A stretch of DNA of 64,000 nt from CAWBQO01 sp963790965 (GTDB lineage: Bacteria > Bacteroidota > Rhodothermia > Rhodothermales > DASSAV01): NCBI GenBank assembly GCA_963790965.1, contig CAWBQO010000006.1, positions 558,001 to 622,000 of the forward strand, in the 5' to 3' direction. This document shows, piece by piece, positions 23,869 to 32,493 of this stretch (its first letter is position 1; each line of letters begins with the position of its first letter). The position numbers were made by a program, and so were the translations under genes. The notes under the pieces were generated by a model that had not been told where the DNA came from, searched no databases, and worked only from the letters and a program-made list of their open reading frames with translations.

Positions 23869-24097
23869 CCCACCGCTATACCCCGGCCAAAACTCCTACG
23901 GTTTGATCACCGCGCCGGGAGACGACTTGCACCCGAGGGCAGCAAGAATGCCGATGAAGGCTGCGGAAAGGAGGCGAACCTGTAAACGTCGCATCGGCAA
24001 CAGGCCTGATGACGGCGTCGTTCGGGGCGGGGGCGCAGGGCGGCCGGTCTACCCGGTAGCGTAGACCGGCCGGCCGCGCCGGCGACTCTGCCTCTGG
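23869..24097. other. Distal boundary of the cassette array
   Basis: No gene. A weak GCTATACC motif at about 23875 may be the eroded R' of the last attC. Chromosomal GC and a strong hairpin return by 24040. Confidence 0.45.
24042..24071. terminator. Inverted repeat between convergent genes, possible bidirectional terminator
   Basis: A perfect 11-bp stem GGCCGGTCTAC / GTAGACCGGCC around an 8-base loop lies between the last cassette and the minus-strand gene at 24098. No T-run follows, so its role as a terminator is inferred from position. Confidence 0.55.
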
Positions 24098-24457
24098 TCA
24101 GCCCGGCTCGTCTTCTTCGAAGAGAAGCGTCACGCTCGGCACGAGGTTCTGTTCGCGAGCGAGGGTAAGAAGGGCGTCGGAGACTTGCTCGATCGTGTCG
24201 AAGCAGCCATGCTCGGTGCTGTCGACCGCAAGCGCGTAGCCGATCTCGTCGTCCTCTTCGCGCTCCTCGTCCTCCCACTCCGTGGCTTCTTCGACGATGA
24301 AGTTTCCATCCTCCGGGACGAACGAAGCGAGGTATTTTTCGCGCCCTTCCGTGAGATCGATGAGGCTCAGATTGCCGATCGCGCCGTATTCGTCGTCGTA
24401 AAAAAGCGTCTCGGCAATGAGACGACGGGTAAATTGCTCCAGGTCGAAAGCAGCCAT
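24098..24457 (-). CDS. Hypothetical acidic protein
   Basis: 119 residues, strongly acidic in the centre (TEWEDEEREEDDEIGYALAV) and at the C terminus (LLFEEDEPG). The N terminus MAAFDLEQFTRRLIAETLFY and the segment DTIEQVSDALLTLAREQNLV look helical. No signal peptide or known motif. It is followed by the terminator-like hairpin and lies downstream of lipB on the same strand with a gap of about 100 bases, so it may be read from the same transcript. Confidence 0.6.
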   Translation of the reverse strand: MAAFDLEQFTRRLIAETLFYDDEYGAIGNLSLIDLTEGREKYLASFVPEDGNFIVEEATEWEDEEREEDDEIGYALAVDSTEHGCFDTIEQVSDALLTLAREQNLVPSVTLLFEEDEPG

Positions 24458-24559
24458 AGTTGTATAGAGAGTCGGGTGATGATGCCGTTCAGGGCCACGG
24501 GTTGCCGCGCATCGGGACTCCTGCTCAGGAGCCGAACGCCGGCGGGAACCCGCGACCGG

Positions 24560-25381
24560 TTACACGCCGCGCGACACAGCCGGTTCGGATGCAGCTTGTA
24601 TGACCGAAGCTTTATCCGCGGCCTTTGCTGCATTTTCCCGAACGCCCTCCCCGGCGAGGTACGCGCGGAGAAAATGGACGGCCTCCTCTCCAGTGAGTGT
24701 CTCGCCGTCTGCGTCCAACGCCTCCATGAGATGCCTCACTAAGAGGCGCGCGACGGCACCCATGTCCATGGCATGGCCGAGTTCCTGCGCCAGCGAGGTG
24801 ACGCCCCGATCGGCAATGCCGCACGGCACGATCCCGCCGAAGTACGCCAGGTCCGTATTGACGTTCAGGGCCAGGCCGTGCATCGTCACCCACCGGCTGC
24901 ACTGCACGCCAAGCGCGGCAATTTTGCGCTCGGGACCCCGGCGGTCCGGTCCGATCCATACGCCCGTTCGTCCTTTCACCCGTCCACCCGTGACGCCGTG
25001 ATCCGCGCAGGTGCGGATAATGCTCTCCTCCAGCGTACGCATGTAGCGGTGCATGTCGGTGAAGAAGCGGCCGAGGTCCAGGATCGGATAGGCAACGATC
25101 TGGCCCGGCCCGTGGAAAGTCACGTCGCCGCCACGCTCGACGTGGTAAAAGGAAACGCCGCGTGCGGCGAGTTCGGCGGGTGGAAGGAGGAGGTTTCTTT
25201 CGTCGCCGCTCTTCCCAATGGTGTAGACGGGCGGGTGCTCCACCAGCAAGAGGACGTGCGGAATGCGTTCCGGCAGCGCCGCGCGCTTTGCGCGAACGAG
25301 CCGCGCCTGAAGGCGCTTCTGCATATCCCATGCCTCGGCGTAGGGAACCCGCCCGAGGTCGCAAACGATGACCCTTTCCAT
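24560..25381 (-). CDS. lipB: Octanoyl-ACP:protein N-octanoyltransferase
   Basis: Transfers octanoyl groups from acyl carrier protein to lipoyl domains, the first step of lipoate assembly on 2-oxoacid dehydrogenases. The 273-residue protein has the signature RGGDVTFHGPGQ (83-94), the catalytic Lys in ERKIAALGVQ (K153) and the catalytic Cys in GIVPCGI (C187). A C-terminal tail of about 30 residues rich in Ala/Glu/Lys exceeds the usual length. Start 25381 (MERVIVCDLGRVPYAEAW) matches the family. The upstream esterase gene ends 27 bases away. Confidence 0.95.
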   Translation of the reverse strand: MERVIVCDLGRVPYAEAWDMQKRLQARLVRAKRAALPERIPHVLLLVEHPPVYTIGKSGDERNLLLPPAELAARGVSFYHVERGGDVTFHGPGQIVAYPILDLGRFFTDMHRYMRTLEESIIRTCADHGVTGGRVKGRTGVWIGPDRRGPERKIAALGVQCSRWVTMHGLALNVNTDLAYFGGIVPCGIADRGVTSLAQELGHAMDMGAVARLLVRHLMEALDADGETLTGEEAVHFLRAYLAGEGVRENAAKAADKASVIQAASEPAVSRGV

Positions 25382-25408
25382 GGCACGCTTATCGTTTAGC
25401 GGGCGGAA

Positions 25409-26302
25409 TTAGCGGCGGAAGCTTTCGCCGATAAAGCGGAGCGCGTCCGGAAGGCCGGTGCGCCAGTAAGACCACGTGTGCCGGCCGTCACGCGAGCGGT
25501 ATTCGTGGGGGATCTCTCGCTCGGTGAGGGCAATGTGAAGGGCAGCGTTGCCGACGGTCAGGAAGTCGTCGTCGCCGCAGTCTATGTAGAGGCGCACCTT
25601 CCGCAACTGCTCCGGATCAGCGGTATTCGTGATCTCGATGGCGTTGTACGAGAGCAGATGAGGCGTGAGCCGCTCCTTGCCCTGGAGGCCGGGGCCGTAG
25701 ACGGGCTTCGCCCACTGTTCCCACTGTTCCTGCGGCATGTCGAGGAGCTGGTCGCGCGTCCAGACGGCCGCGCTCAGGGCGGCACCGGCGGCGAAGAGGT
25801 CCGGGTGCCTCATGCTGTAAACAAGCGTGCCGAAGCCGCCCATCGAGAGTCCCGCGACGCCACGGAACTGTTTTTCCGGCCGCGCGCGGTAGGTGCGCTC
25901 GATCATCGGGATCAGTTCTTCGATGAAGAAACTCTCGTAAGGAACGGAGCCGTCGAAGTTGTCGACGTACCAGGAGACGCCCGCATCGGGCATGACGAGG
26001 ATCATGGGCGGAATGTCGCCCGAAGCGATGAGGTCGTCCGCGATGCGGTTGGCTTCGCCAAACTGCAGCCAGCCCGTGTCGTTGTCCGTGTAGCCGTGGA
26101 GGAGGTACACGACCGGGTAAAGCCGGTTGGACGTTTCGTAATCGGCCGGCAGGTAGACGCTGTAGCGAACGGCCTTGCCGAGCCTCGCGCTCTGGATCGT
26201 GAGACCTTCTTTAACGATGCCGCGGGCGGGCTGGGACAGCGCCGGCGGGGCGCACCACAGGACGATAAAGAAAGGTAAGAGCAGGCGAAGAGAGGTCTTC
26301 AT
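25409..26302 (-). CDS. Secreted alpha/beta-hydrolase, Esterase D family
   Basis: 297 residues with a Sec signal peptide (about 1-23, ending PALSQ). The mature protein is an esterase/feruloyl-esterase-like alpha/beta hydrolase: oxyanion region VVYLLHGYTDN, nucleophile elbow GLSMGG (S153), Asp in YIDCGDDDFL and His in DGRHTWSYW. The substrate could be an acyl ester or carbohydrate ester. It precedes lipB on the same strand with a short gap, but there is no evident metabolic link. Confidence 0.88.
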   Translation of the reverse strand: MKTSLRLLLPFFIVLWCAPPALSQPARGIVKEGLTIQSARLGKAVRYSVYLPADYETSNRLYPVVYLLHGYTDNDTGWLQFGEANRIADDLIASGDIPPMILVMPDAGVSWYVDNFDGSVPYESFFIEELIPMIERTYRARPEKQFRGVAGLSMGGFGTLVYSMRHPDLFAAGAALSAAVWTRDQLLDMPQEQWEQWAKPVYGPGLQGKERLTPHLLSYNAIEITNTADPEQLRKVRLYIDCGDDDFLTVGNAALHIALTEREIPHEYRSRDGRHTWSYWRTGLPDALRFIGESFRR

Positions 26303-26505
26303 GGCATCAGGCGGGCAATTGGAGCTTTAGTGGAGTCTGCAATCGGGACAGGAAGGATAAGGAATATCTACGCTTCTGCCGCCGTTCTTTCTCGTCGCGG
26401 GTGCAAAATCACGTGACTTCTTCCCTCCTGCCCTCGCAGCACTGAACCGGGCCGGGGCGGGAGGGTAGACGGGGTTCGACAGACCAAAGAAGACGGTAGA
26501 ATTGA

Positions 26506-27267
26506 TTGGATGCCATGATCCTTGCGGCGGGCCTCGGCACGCGCCTCCGGCCGCTCACCGACCACGTGCCCAAAGCCCTCGTACCGGTGGACGGCGTGCC
26601 GATGCTCGAGCGCGTCGCCCGCCGCCTCATCGCGGCCGGGGCGGACCGGCTCATCATCAACATCCACTACATGGCAGAGCAGATTCGGGCCTTTGTGGAG
26701 GAGCGGGACGGGTTTGGCGTGGAGGTGCTCCTTTCCGAGGAACCCGAGCGGCGGCTCGAGACCGGCGGCGGGCTTCGCAACGCGGCGCGGCACTTCCGAA
26801 AGGACGCGCCTTTCTTCATGCACAATGCGGACATCGTGACGGAGATCGACCTGTCGGCCCTTTACGAGTCGCACCTGGAAGCCGGCGACCTGGCGACGCT
26901 CTCCGTGCGCCGCGCCGAAACGCCGCGCTTCTTGCTGCTCGACGGCGGCGGCCGTTTCTGCGGCTACGGCAACGCGGAGACGGGAGCCGAGCACCTCGCC
27001 TGCGATGCGCCCGAGGGATTGCAGCGCGCGGACTTTCTCGGCGTCCAGGTCATTTCGCCGCGCATCTTTGAGGAGATGACCGAGGAAGGCGTCTTCTCGA
27101 TCATGGACGTTTACTTCCGTCTCACGCGCGCGGGAGCGCGCATCGGCTCGTACCGCGACGAACGGGCGCTCTGGATCGACATTGGCAACCATGAACGGCT
27201 GGAGCAAGCGCGGCGGCACTTTGCCGGGCGCGGAGAGACGCCGCAGCCTGCGGCGGGGCGCGGGTGA
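26506..27267 (+). CDS. Sugar-1-phosphate nucleotidyltransferase (MurU/NTP-transferase family)
   Basis: 253 residues, NTP_transferase fold: AMILAAGLGTRLRPLTD with the GxGTRLRP nucleotide-binding signature, PKALVPVDG, the metal-binding Asp in FFMHNADIVTEIDL, and LLLDGGGRF in the middle. The set of motifs and the size fit MurU-like N-acetylmuramate-1-phosphate uridylyltransferases used in peptidoglycan recycling, although mannose- or heptose-specific relatives are alternatives. The start is TTG at 26506, giving MDAMILAAG as in relatives; ATG 26515 is the fallback. Confidence 0.82.
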   Translation: MDAMILAAGLGTRLRPLTDHVPKALVPVDGVPMLERVARRLIAAGADRLIINIHYMAEQIRAFVEERDGFGVEVLLSEEPERRLETGGGLRNAARHFRKDAPFFMHNADIVTEIDLSALYESHLEAGDLATLSVRRAETPRFLLLDGGGRFCGYGNAETGAEHLACDAPEGLQRADFLGVQVISPRIFEEMTEEGVFSIMDVYFRLTRAGARIGSYRDERALWIDIGNHERLEQARRHFAGRGETPQPAAGRG

Positions 27268-27432
27268 GCGGCGGCCGTGCGCCCCGTGCCATGCGCCGGA
27301 TGCCGTGCGCCATTTGTGTAGAAATGGAGAAGACAGCGTGCGCTTTTGCTGCCGACCTGCGGCCGCAGGAGGTTACGCGCGTGCATCCCGGAGGGTGAGC
27401 GGCTATATTGCCCCGAATCATTGCAGGGCATT

Positions 27433-28020
27433 ATGTGCCGGTCGCCGCTTCGCATGGAACTCTCGTCCACCACTTCAGATCTGACGCTGCTCCTCCGGCG
27501 GGTGGGCGAGGGTGACACCGAGGCGCTCCACCGCCTGCTCCCCCTTCTTTATGACGAGTTGCACCGGCTCGCGCACCGGCAGCGGCGGCGAAGCGACGCC
27601 CCCGCGACGCTCAATACGACGGCGCTACTCCACGAGGCTTACATCAAGCTGAACCGGGCGGACGGCGGGTTCGTCAGTCGCGAGCATTTTTTCCGGACCG
27701 CTGCGCAGGCGATGCGGCAGATCCTCGTCGATTACGCCCGGACGCGACGGGCCGCCAAACGCGGCAGCGGCGAAGCGGCGGACACCTTCGAGGACGCCTT
27801 CTTCATGATCGATCAGCGGTCGGAGGAAGTTCTGGCACTCGACGAGGCGCTGGACCGGCTCGCCCTGCTGAGCGCCCGGCAGGCAGAAGTGGTCAAGATG
27901 CGCTACTTCGCCGGTTTCACCATTCAGGAAACGGCCGAACTGCTGGGCCTCTCGCCGGCAACGGCGTGGCGGGACTGGGCGGCCGCCCAGGCCTGGCTAC
28001 AACAGGAGCTTTCCGGATAG
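27433..28020 (+). CDS. ECF-type RNA polymerase sigma factor
   Basis: About 195 residues of the ECF subgroup that accompanies Ser/Thr kinases. Region 2: TLLLRRVGEGDTEALHRLLP, LYDELHRLAHRQRR, then TTALLHEAYIKLNR and HFFRTAAQAMRQILVDYART. Region 4: LSARQAEVVKMRYFAGFTI, QETAELLGLSPATAWRDWA. ATG 27433 is chosen because CAGGG lies just upstream; 27454 is also possible. The Ser/Thr kinase gene begins 110 bases downstream and may control it. Confidence 0.9.
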   Translation: MCRSPLRMELSSTTSDLTLLLRRVGEGDTEALHRLLPLLYDELHRLAHRQRRRSDAPATLNTTALLHEAYIKLNRADGGFVSREHFFRTAAQAMRQILVDYARTRRAAKRGSGEAADTFEDAFFMIDQRSEEVLALDEALDRLALLSARQAEVVKMRYFAGFTIQETAELLGLSPATAWRDWAAAQAWLQQELSG

Positions 28021-28129
28021 CCCTCGTGAAGAGTCGTCATGACTAAAGAGGGCATCTTTCTGCGTAGGCTCTTTCAGACAACCTCTCCAGCGGCGCACCT
28101 GCCACCTTTCTCCTCTTCCATGCGATGCT

Positions 28130-30721
28130 ATGCCCGCCTACACGCCAGAACGATGGGCCGTACTCTCGGACCTTCTTGCGGACGCGCTGCCGCTGGAGGC
28201 GGAGGCCCGTTCCGCCTTCCTCGACGAAGCGTGCGCGGGCGACGCGGCGCTGCGCGAGGAGATCGGGACACTGATCGCGGCGTACGAACGGGCCGAGGAC
28301 ACCGGCCGATTCAGCCGGGGGGCGCTCGACCTCGTGCCGATGGCTTTTCCGGAGAACGAGCCGCCGGAAAGCATCGGGCCATACGAGTTGCTGCGAGAGA
28401 TCGGGCGCGGCGGCATGGGCACGGTCTGGCTCGCCCGCCGCGCCGACGGCGTGTTCGAGCAGCACGTGGCGGTTAAGATGATGCAGGCGGGATTCCTGCC
28501 GGACGAGTACCGGCAGCGCTTCGCCGTGGAGCGGCGCATCCTTGGGCGGCTTCATCATCCCAACATCGCGCGGATACTCGACGGAGGCGTCGTGGAGGGC
28601 GGCCGGCTATACCTCGTCATGGAGTACGTTGACGGGCTTCCCGTGACGGACTACTGCCGCCTTCACCGCCTCGGCGTGGACGAGCGTCTGGCGCTGTTCT
28701 CCACGATCTGCGACGCGGTTGCCTTCGCGCATCAGAATCTCGTCATCCACCGGGACCTAAAGCCGTCGAACATCATGGTGACGACCGACGGGCGCGTTAA
28801 GCTGCTCGATTTCGGAATCGCCAAGCTGATTGCGGGAGAAGAACAGGAGGAAGAGGCACCCCTCACCCGCACGGGCATGGCGCTCATGACGCCCGAGTAT
28901 GCCGCGCCCGAGCAAGTGATGGGCCAGGCGGTGACCACGGCTTCCGACGTTTACGCCCTTGGCGTGGTGCTTTTCGAACTGCTCACGGGCGAGCGGCCGT
29001 ACAGCTTCCCGTCGCGGACGCCGAGCGCCATCGAGCAGGTCGTTTGCCGATCCGAGCCGACGCGGCCGAGCACGGCGGCGCGCGGGACGGCCGGCCACAC
29101 GGGCCTGAAGATCCTCCCCGAGCGCCTCGCACGGCGGCTGCGGGGCGACCTCGACACGATCATCCTGAAGGCGCTACGCAAGGAGCCGGAGGCGCGCTAC
29201 GCAACCGCCGAACGACTCGGTGCCGACCTGCGGCGGCATATGCGGGGCCTGCCGGTGGCGGCGCGGCCGGTTTCGGGCGCTTACCGGTTGCGCAAGTTCG
29301 TGGGGCGACACCGAGTAGGCGCGGTGGCTGCTGTGCTCGTCGCGGCGAGTCTGCTCATCGGATTCATCGGCGCGGTGGCACAGGCCCGCATCGCCGGAAA
29401 GGAACGCAGAAAAGCGGCGGCCGTGAGCGCGTTTCTTCAGGAGATGCTCGCTTCGCCGGACCCCTTTGCCGACGGGCCGGACGTGCGGGTCGCGGACGTG
29501 CTCGACCGCGCCGGGCGGTCGCTGGCGGAGCGCTTCGGGGGCGACCCGGCCCTCGAGATGGCGCTCCAGCGCACGATCGGTGTGTCGTACATGGAGTTGG
29601 GGCTATTCGACAAGGCGGAGCCTCATTTGCGGCGCTCACTTGCGCTGCTGCCTGTGCGCCCCGATCCCGATGAGGCTATGGAGACCTGGGTGGCGCTCGG
29701 AAGCCTACGGCGGCGCATGGGCGAGTACGAGTCCGCCGACTCTTTTCTGACGATGGCATTGGCGGCAGGCGGCGGCGGGAAGACAACGCTTGTCCGAGCC
29801 GAGCGACTTTCCGATCTCGGCGCGCTTCGCTGGGAGCAGGGCGACTATGCGGCCGCCGAGCCGCTGCTGACGGAAGCGCTGCAGATTCTCACCGAGCATC
29901 CGGATATGGACAGCATGGCCCTCGCCGTGGCGCTTGGGCACATGGCAACCCTCCGTTCGGACCAGGGACAGACCGAGGAGGCCGAGGCGCTCTACCGCCG
30001 CTCGCTCGCCATCCTGCGAAGCAAGCACGGGGACGACCATCCCGATGTGCCGCTCACGATCAGTCACCTCGCCATTATCCGCGACGACCTGGAGGATTTC
30101 GAGGCGGCGCGAGAACTGCATGAAGAGGCGCTGCGGCTCTACAGGCGGCTTCGCGGCCCGACGCACCCGGACGTAGCCTACGCAATGGGCAATCTGGCGG
30201 CGGTGGAGATCAATCTGGAGCATTTTGCGCGCGCGGAGTCCCTGCAGATGGCCGCCATTGCCATTGATTCGGTGGCGCTCGGGGCGGACCACCCGACGAT
30301 CGGCATCATTTACAACAACATTGGATCGCTGCGGCGCAAGACGGGGGACGTGGAAGGGGCGCTGGCGGCGTACCGGAAGGCGGTCGCCATCTGGCGGGCG
30401 GGATTGCCGCCCGATCATCCATACCTTGGGTACGGTTTGCAGAACGAAGGGGCCGTCCTGATGGCGCTCGGCCGCACGCGCGAGGCGCTGCCGCCGCTCC
30501 GAGAGGCGTACGAGCTGCGCGCAGCGCTGTTACCGGAGGACAATCCTGAGCGCGCCAATACGGCCGGTCTTTACGGCGAGGCCCTCGCCCGCATCGGCAG
30601 GCGAGGGCAGGCCGATTCGCTGCTGACGGCCTCTTACGAGCGCATCCTGACCGCGCTCGGCCCCGAGCACACGATGACGCAACATGCCAAAGAACGACTG
30701 GAAGCGTTCGGGAGTGAATGA
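28130..30721 (+). CDS. Membrane-anchored Ser/Thr protein kinase with C-terminal TPR repeats
   Basis: 863 residues. Residues 1-80 form a helical leader common in this family. The kinase domain has GRGGMGTV (92-99), the ATP-binding Lys (VAVKMMQ, K116), the catalytic HRDLKPSN (207-214) and DFGIAK (227-232), then PEYAAPEQ. A transmembrane segment (AVAAVLVAASLLIGFIGAVA, about 400-420) precedes many TPR units with the pattern ALGHMATLRSDQGQTEEAEA and LYRRSLAILRSKHGDDHP. It should sense through the TPR part and phosphorylate cytoplasmic targets, plausibly the upstream sigma factor's circuit. The gene ends 65 bases before repeat array 2. Confidence 0.93.
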   Translation: MPAYTPERWAVLSDLLADALPLEAEARSAFLDEACAGDAALREEIGTLIAAYERAEDTGRFSRGALDLVPMAFPENEPPESIGPYELLREIGRGGMGTVWLARRADGVFEQHVAVKMMQAGFLPDEYRQRFAVERRILGRLHHPNIARILDGGVVEGGRLYLVMEYVDGLPVTDYCRLHRLGVDERLALFSTICDAVAFAHQNLVIHRDLKPSNIMVTTDGRVKLLDFGIAKLIAGEEQEEEAPLTRTGMALMTPEYAAPEQVMGQAVTTASDVYALGVVLFELLTGERPYSFPSRTPSAIEQVVCRSEPTRPSTAARGTAGHTGLKILPERLARRLRGDLDTIILKALRKEPEARYATAERLGADLRRHMRGLPVAARPVSGAYRLRKFVGRHRVGAVAAVLVAASLLIGFIGAVAQARIAGKERRKAAAVSAFLQEMLASPDPFADGPDVRVADVLDRAGRSLAERFGGDPALEMALQRTIGVSYMELGLFDKAEPHLRRSLALLPVRPDPDEAMETWVALGSLRRRMGEYESADSFLTMALAAGGGGKTTLVRAERLSDLGALRWEQGDYAAAEPLLTEALQILTEHPDMDSMALAVALGHMATLRSDQGQTEEAEALYRRSLAILRSKHGDDHPDVPLTISHLAIIRDDLEDFEAARELHEEALRLYRRLRGPTHPDVAYAMGNLAAVEINLEHFARAESLQMAAIAIDSVALGADHPTIGIIYNNIGSLRRKTGDVEGALAAYRKAVAIWRAGLPPDHPYLGYGLQNEGAVLMALGRTREALPPLREAYELRAALLPEDNPERANTAGLYGEALARIGRRGQADSLLTASYERILTALGPEHTMTQHAKERLEAFGSE

Positions 30722-30786
30722 ATGAACGCTCCTGCGGGACGCCTTATATGACATGGGCGTGCCGGGCTGGTCGGGTAAGGAATACT

Positions 30787-31996
30787 GTCATTGCGAGCGG
30801 AGCGAAGCAATCTCCTACATCGTGCCCGACCTTTCGGGATTGCTTCGTCGCTGCGCTCCTCGCAATGACATGGGACGGGGCCGGACCTCTTGGATAGGGA
30901 TTATTGTCATTGCGAGCGGAGCGAAGCAATCTCCTACATCGTGCCCGACCTTTCGGGATTGCTTCGTCGCTGCGCTCCTCGCAATGACATGGGACGGGGC
31001 CGGACCTCTTGGATAGGGATTATTGTCATTGCGAGCGGAGCGAAGCAATCCCGTACATCGTGCCGTGCGTGGCGGGATTGCCGCGTCGCTGCGCTCCTCG
31101 CAATGACATGGGACGGGGCCGGACCTCTTGGATAGGGATTATTGTCATTGCGAGCGGAGCGAAGCAATCTCCTACATCGTGCCCGACCTTTCGGGATTGC
31201 TTCGTCGCTGCGCTCCTCGCAATGACATGGGACGGGGCCGGACCTCTTGGATAGGGATTATTGTCATTGCGAGCGGAGCGAAGCAATCTCCTACATCGTG
31301 CCCGACCTTTCGGGATTGCTTCGTCGCTGCGCTCCTCGCAATGACATGGGACGGGGCCGGACCTCTTGGATAGGGATTATTGTCATTGCGAGCGGAGCGA
31401 AGCAATCTCCTACATCGTGCCCGACCTTTCGGGATTGCCGCGTCGCTGCGCTCCTCGCAATGACATGGGACGGGGCCGGACCTCTTGGATAGGGATTATT
31501 GTCATTGCGAGCGGAGCGAAGCAATCTCCTACATCGTGCCCGACCTTTCGGGATTGCTTCGTCGCTGCGCTCCTCGCAATGACATGGGACGGGGCCGGAC
31601 CTCTTGGATAGGGATTATTGTCATTGCGAGCGGAGCGAAGCAATCCCGTACATCGTGCCGTGCGTGGCGGGATTGCCGCGTCGCTGCGCTCCTCGCAATG
31701 ACGTGGTGGGGCGGCGGCTGTGCGGGCCGGGAATATTGTCATTGCGAGCGGAGCGAAGCAATCCCGTACATCGTGCCCGACCTTTCGGGATTGCTTCGTC
31801 GCTGCGCTCCTCGCAATGACATGGGAGGGTGCCGGGCCTCTTGGATGGGGATTATTGTCATTGCGAGCGGAGCGAAGCAATCTCGTACATCGTGCCCGGC
31901 CGGTCGGGATTGCGGCGTCGCTGCGCTCCTCGCAATGACATGGGCGTGCCGTGCGTGGCGGGGTTGCCGCGGCGCTGCGCTGCTCGCAATGACATG
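30787..31996. repeat. Ten-unit palindromic tandem array, 119-bp period (array 2)
   Basis: Units begin at 30787, 30906, 31025, 31144, 31263, 31382, 31501, 31620, 31738 and 31857. Each has a left arm GTCATTGCGAGCGGAGCGAA followed by GCAATC and a right arm complementary to it ending CTCCTCGCAATGAC, so each unit can form a hairpin. Spacers such as ATGGGACGGGGCCGGACCTC are also repeated, so this is amplification of a whole 119-bp block. A final half unit ends near 31996. It is the reverse-complement orientation of array 1. Long ORFs here are artefacts. Confidence 0.93.
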
Positions 31997-32493
31997 GGTG
32001 GGGGCCGTTCGTCCTTTCTTCGGCTCCTCCTCTTCCGCCCATCGCCGCCCCTTGCGAAAGCCGCCGCCGTCCACCGTTGTCATTCTGAACACAGCGGAGG
32101 ATCTACGCTTCCATATAGATGAGACGCTTCGTTTCGCGCCCCATGGACACGGATCAAACACCTGCTTTTTCTCATCAAGGGGGAAGTAGCGTCGGCGCTT
32201 TTAATAGAGGACCCACGCAGGACATGGGTTCACCTCGCTTCGACGGTCTCTTCGCAGCCGGGAAGCGTAGATTCTTCGCTGCGCTCTGGACGACAAACGT
32301 GGAAGACGGAGACGCTTCCCTGGAGGTATCGGCAGGCTGAAGCATCCCGATAGCATTTTCACGTATTCTGACGAAATACTTGTAACTTGCCCGGGCGGTG
32401 CGTATCAAGAGGATGCATCCCTCGGCGGCGCGCGGCAGCGCTTTCGCAGTGGCACCTTGCCCCTCCAAATACACGTCTTCAGACACCCTCACC
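31997..32493. other. Intergenic region with an inverted repeat pair
   Basis: No gene is supported. At about 32078-32116 and 32255-32302 a second repeat type appears in inverted orientation (AGCGGAGGATCTACGCTTCC against GGGAAGCGTAGATTCTTCGC). The promoter of the CotH protein gene should lie between 32340 and 32490. Confidence 0.6.

Noticed and set aside
16590..23900. Integron integrase or attI site
   Set aside because: No frame in or near the array has tyrosine recombinase motifs, so the array is called integrase-less within this window.
30787..31996. Possible CRISPR array
   Set aside because: Spacers are identical between units, repeats are about 85 bp and palindromic, and no cas genes are present.
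30753..32189. Series of 77-81 codon ORFs and a 234-codon ORF in array 2
   Set aside because: Same repeat artefact; the ORFs recur every 119 bp.
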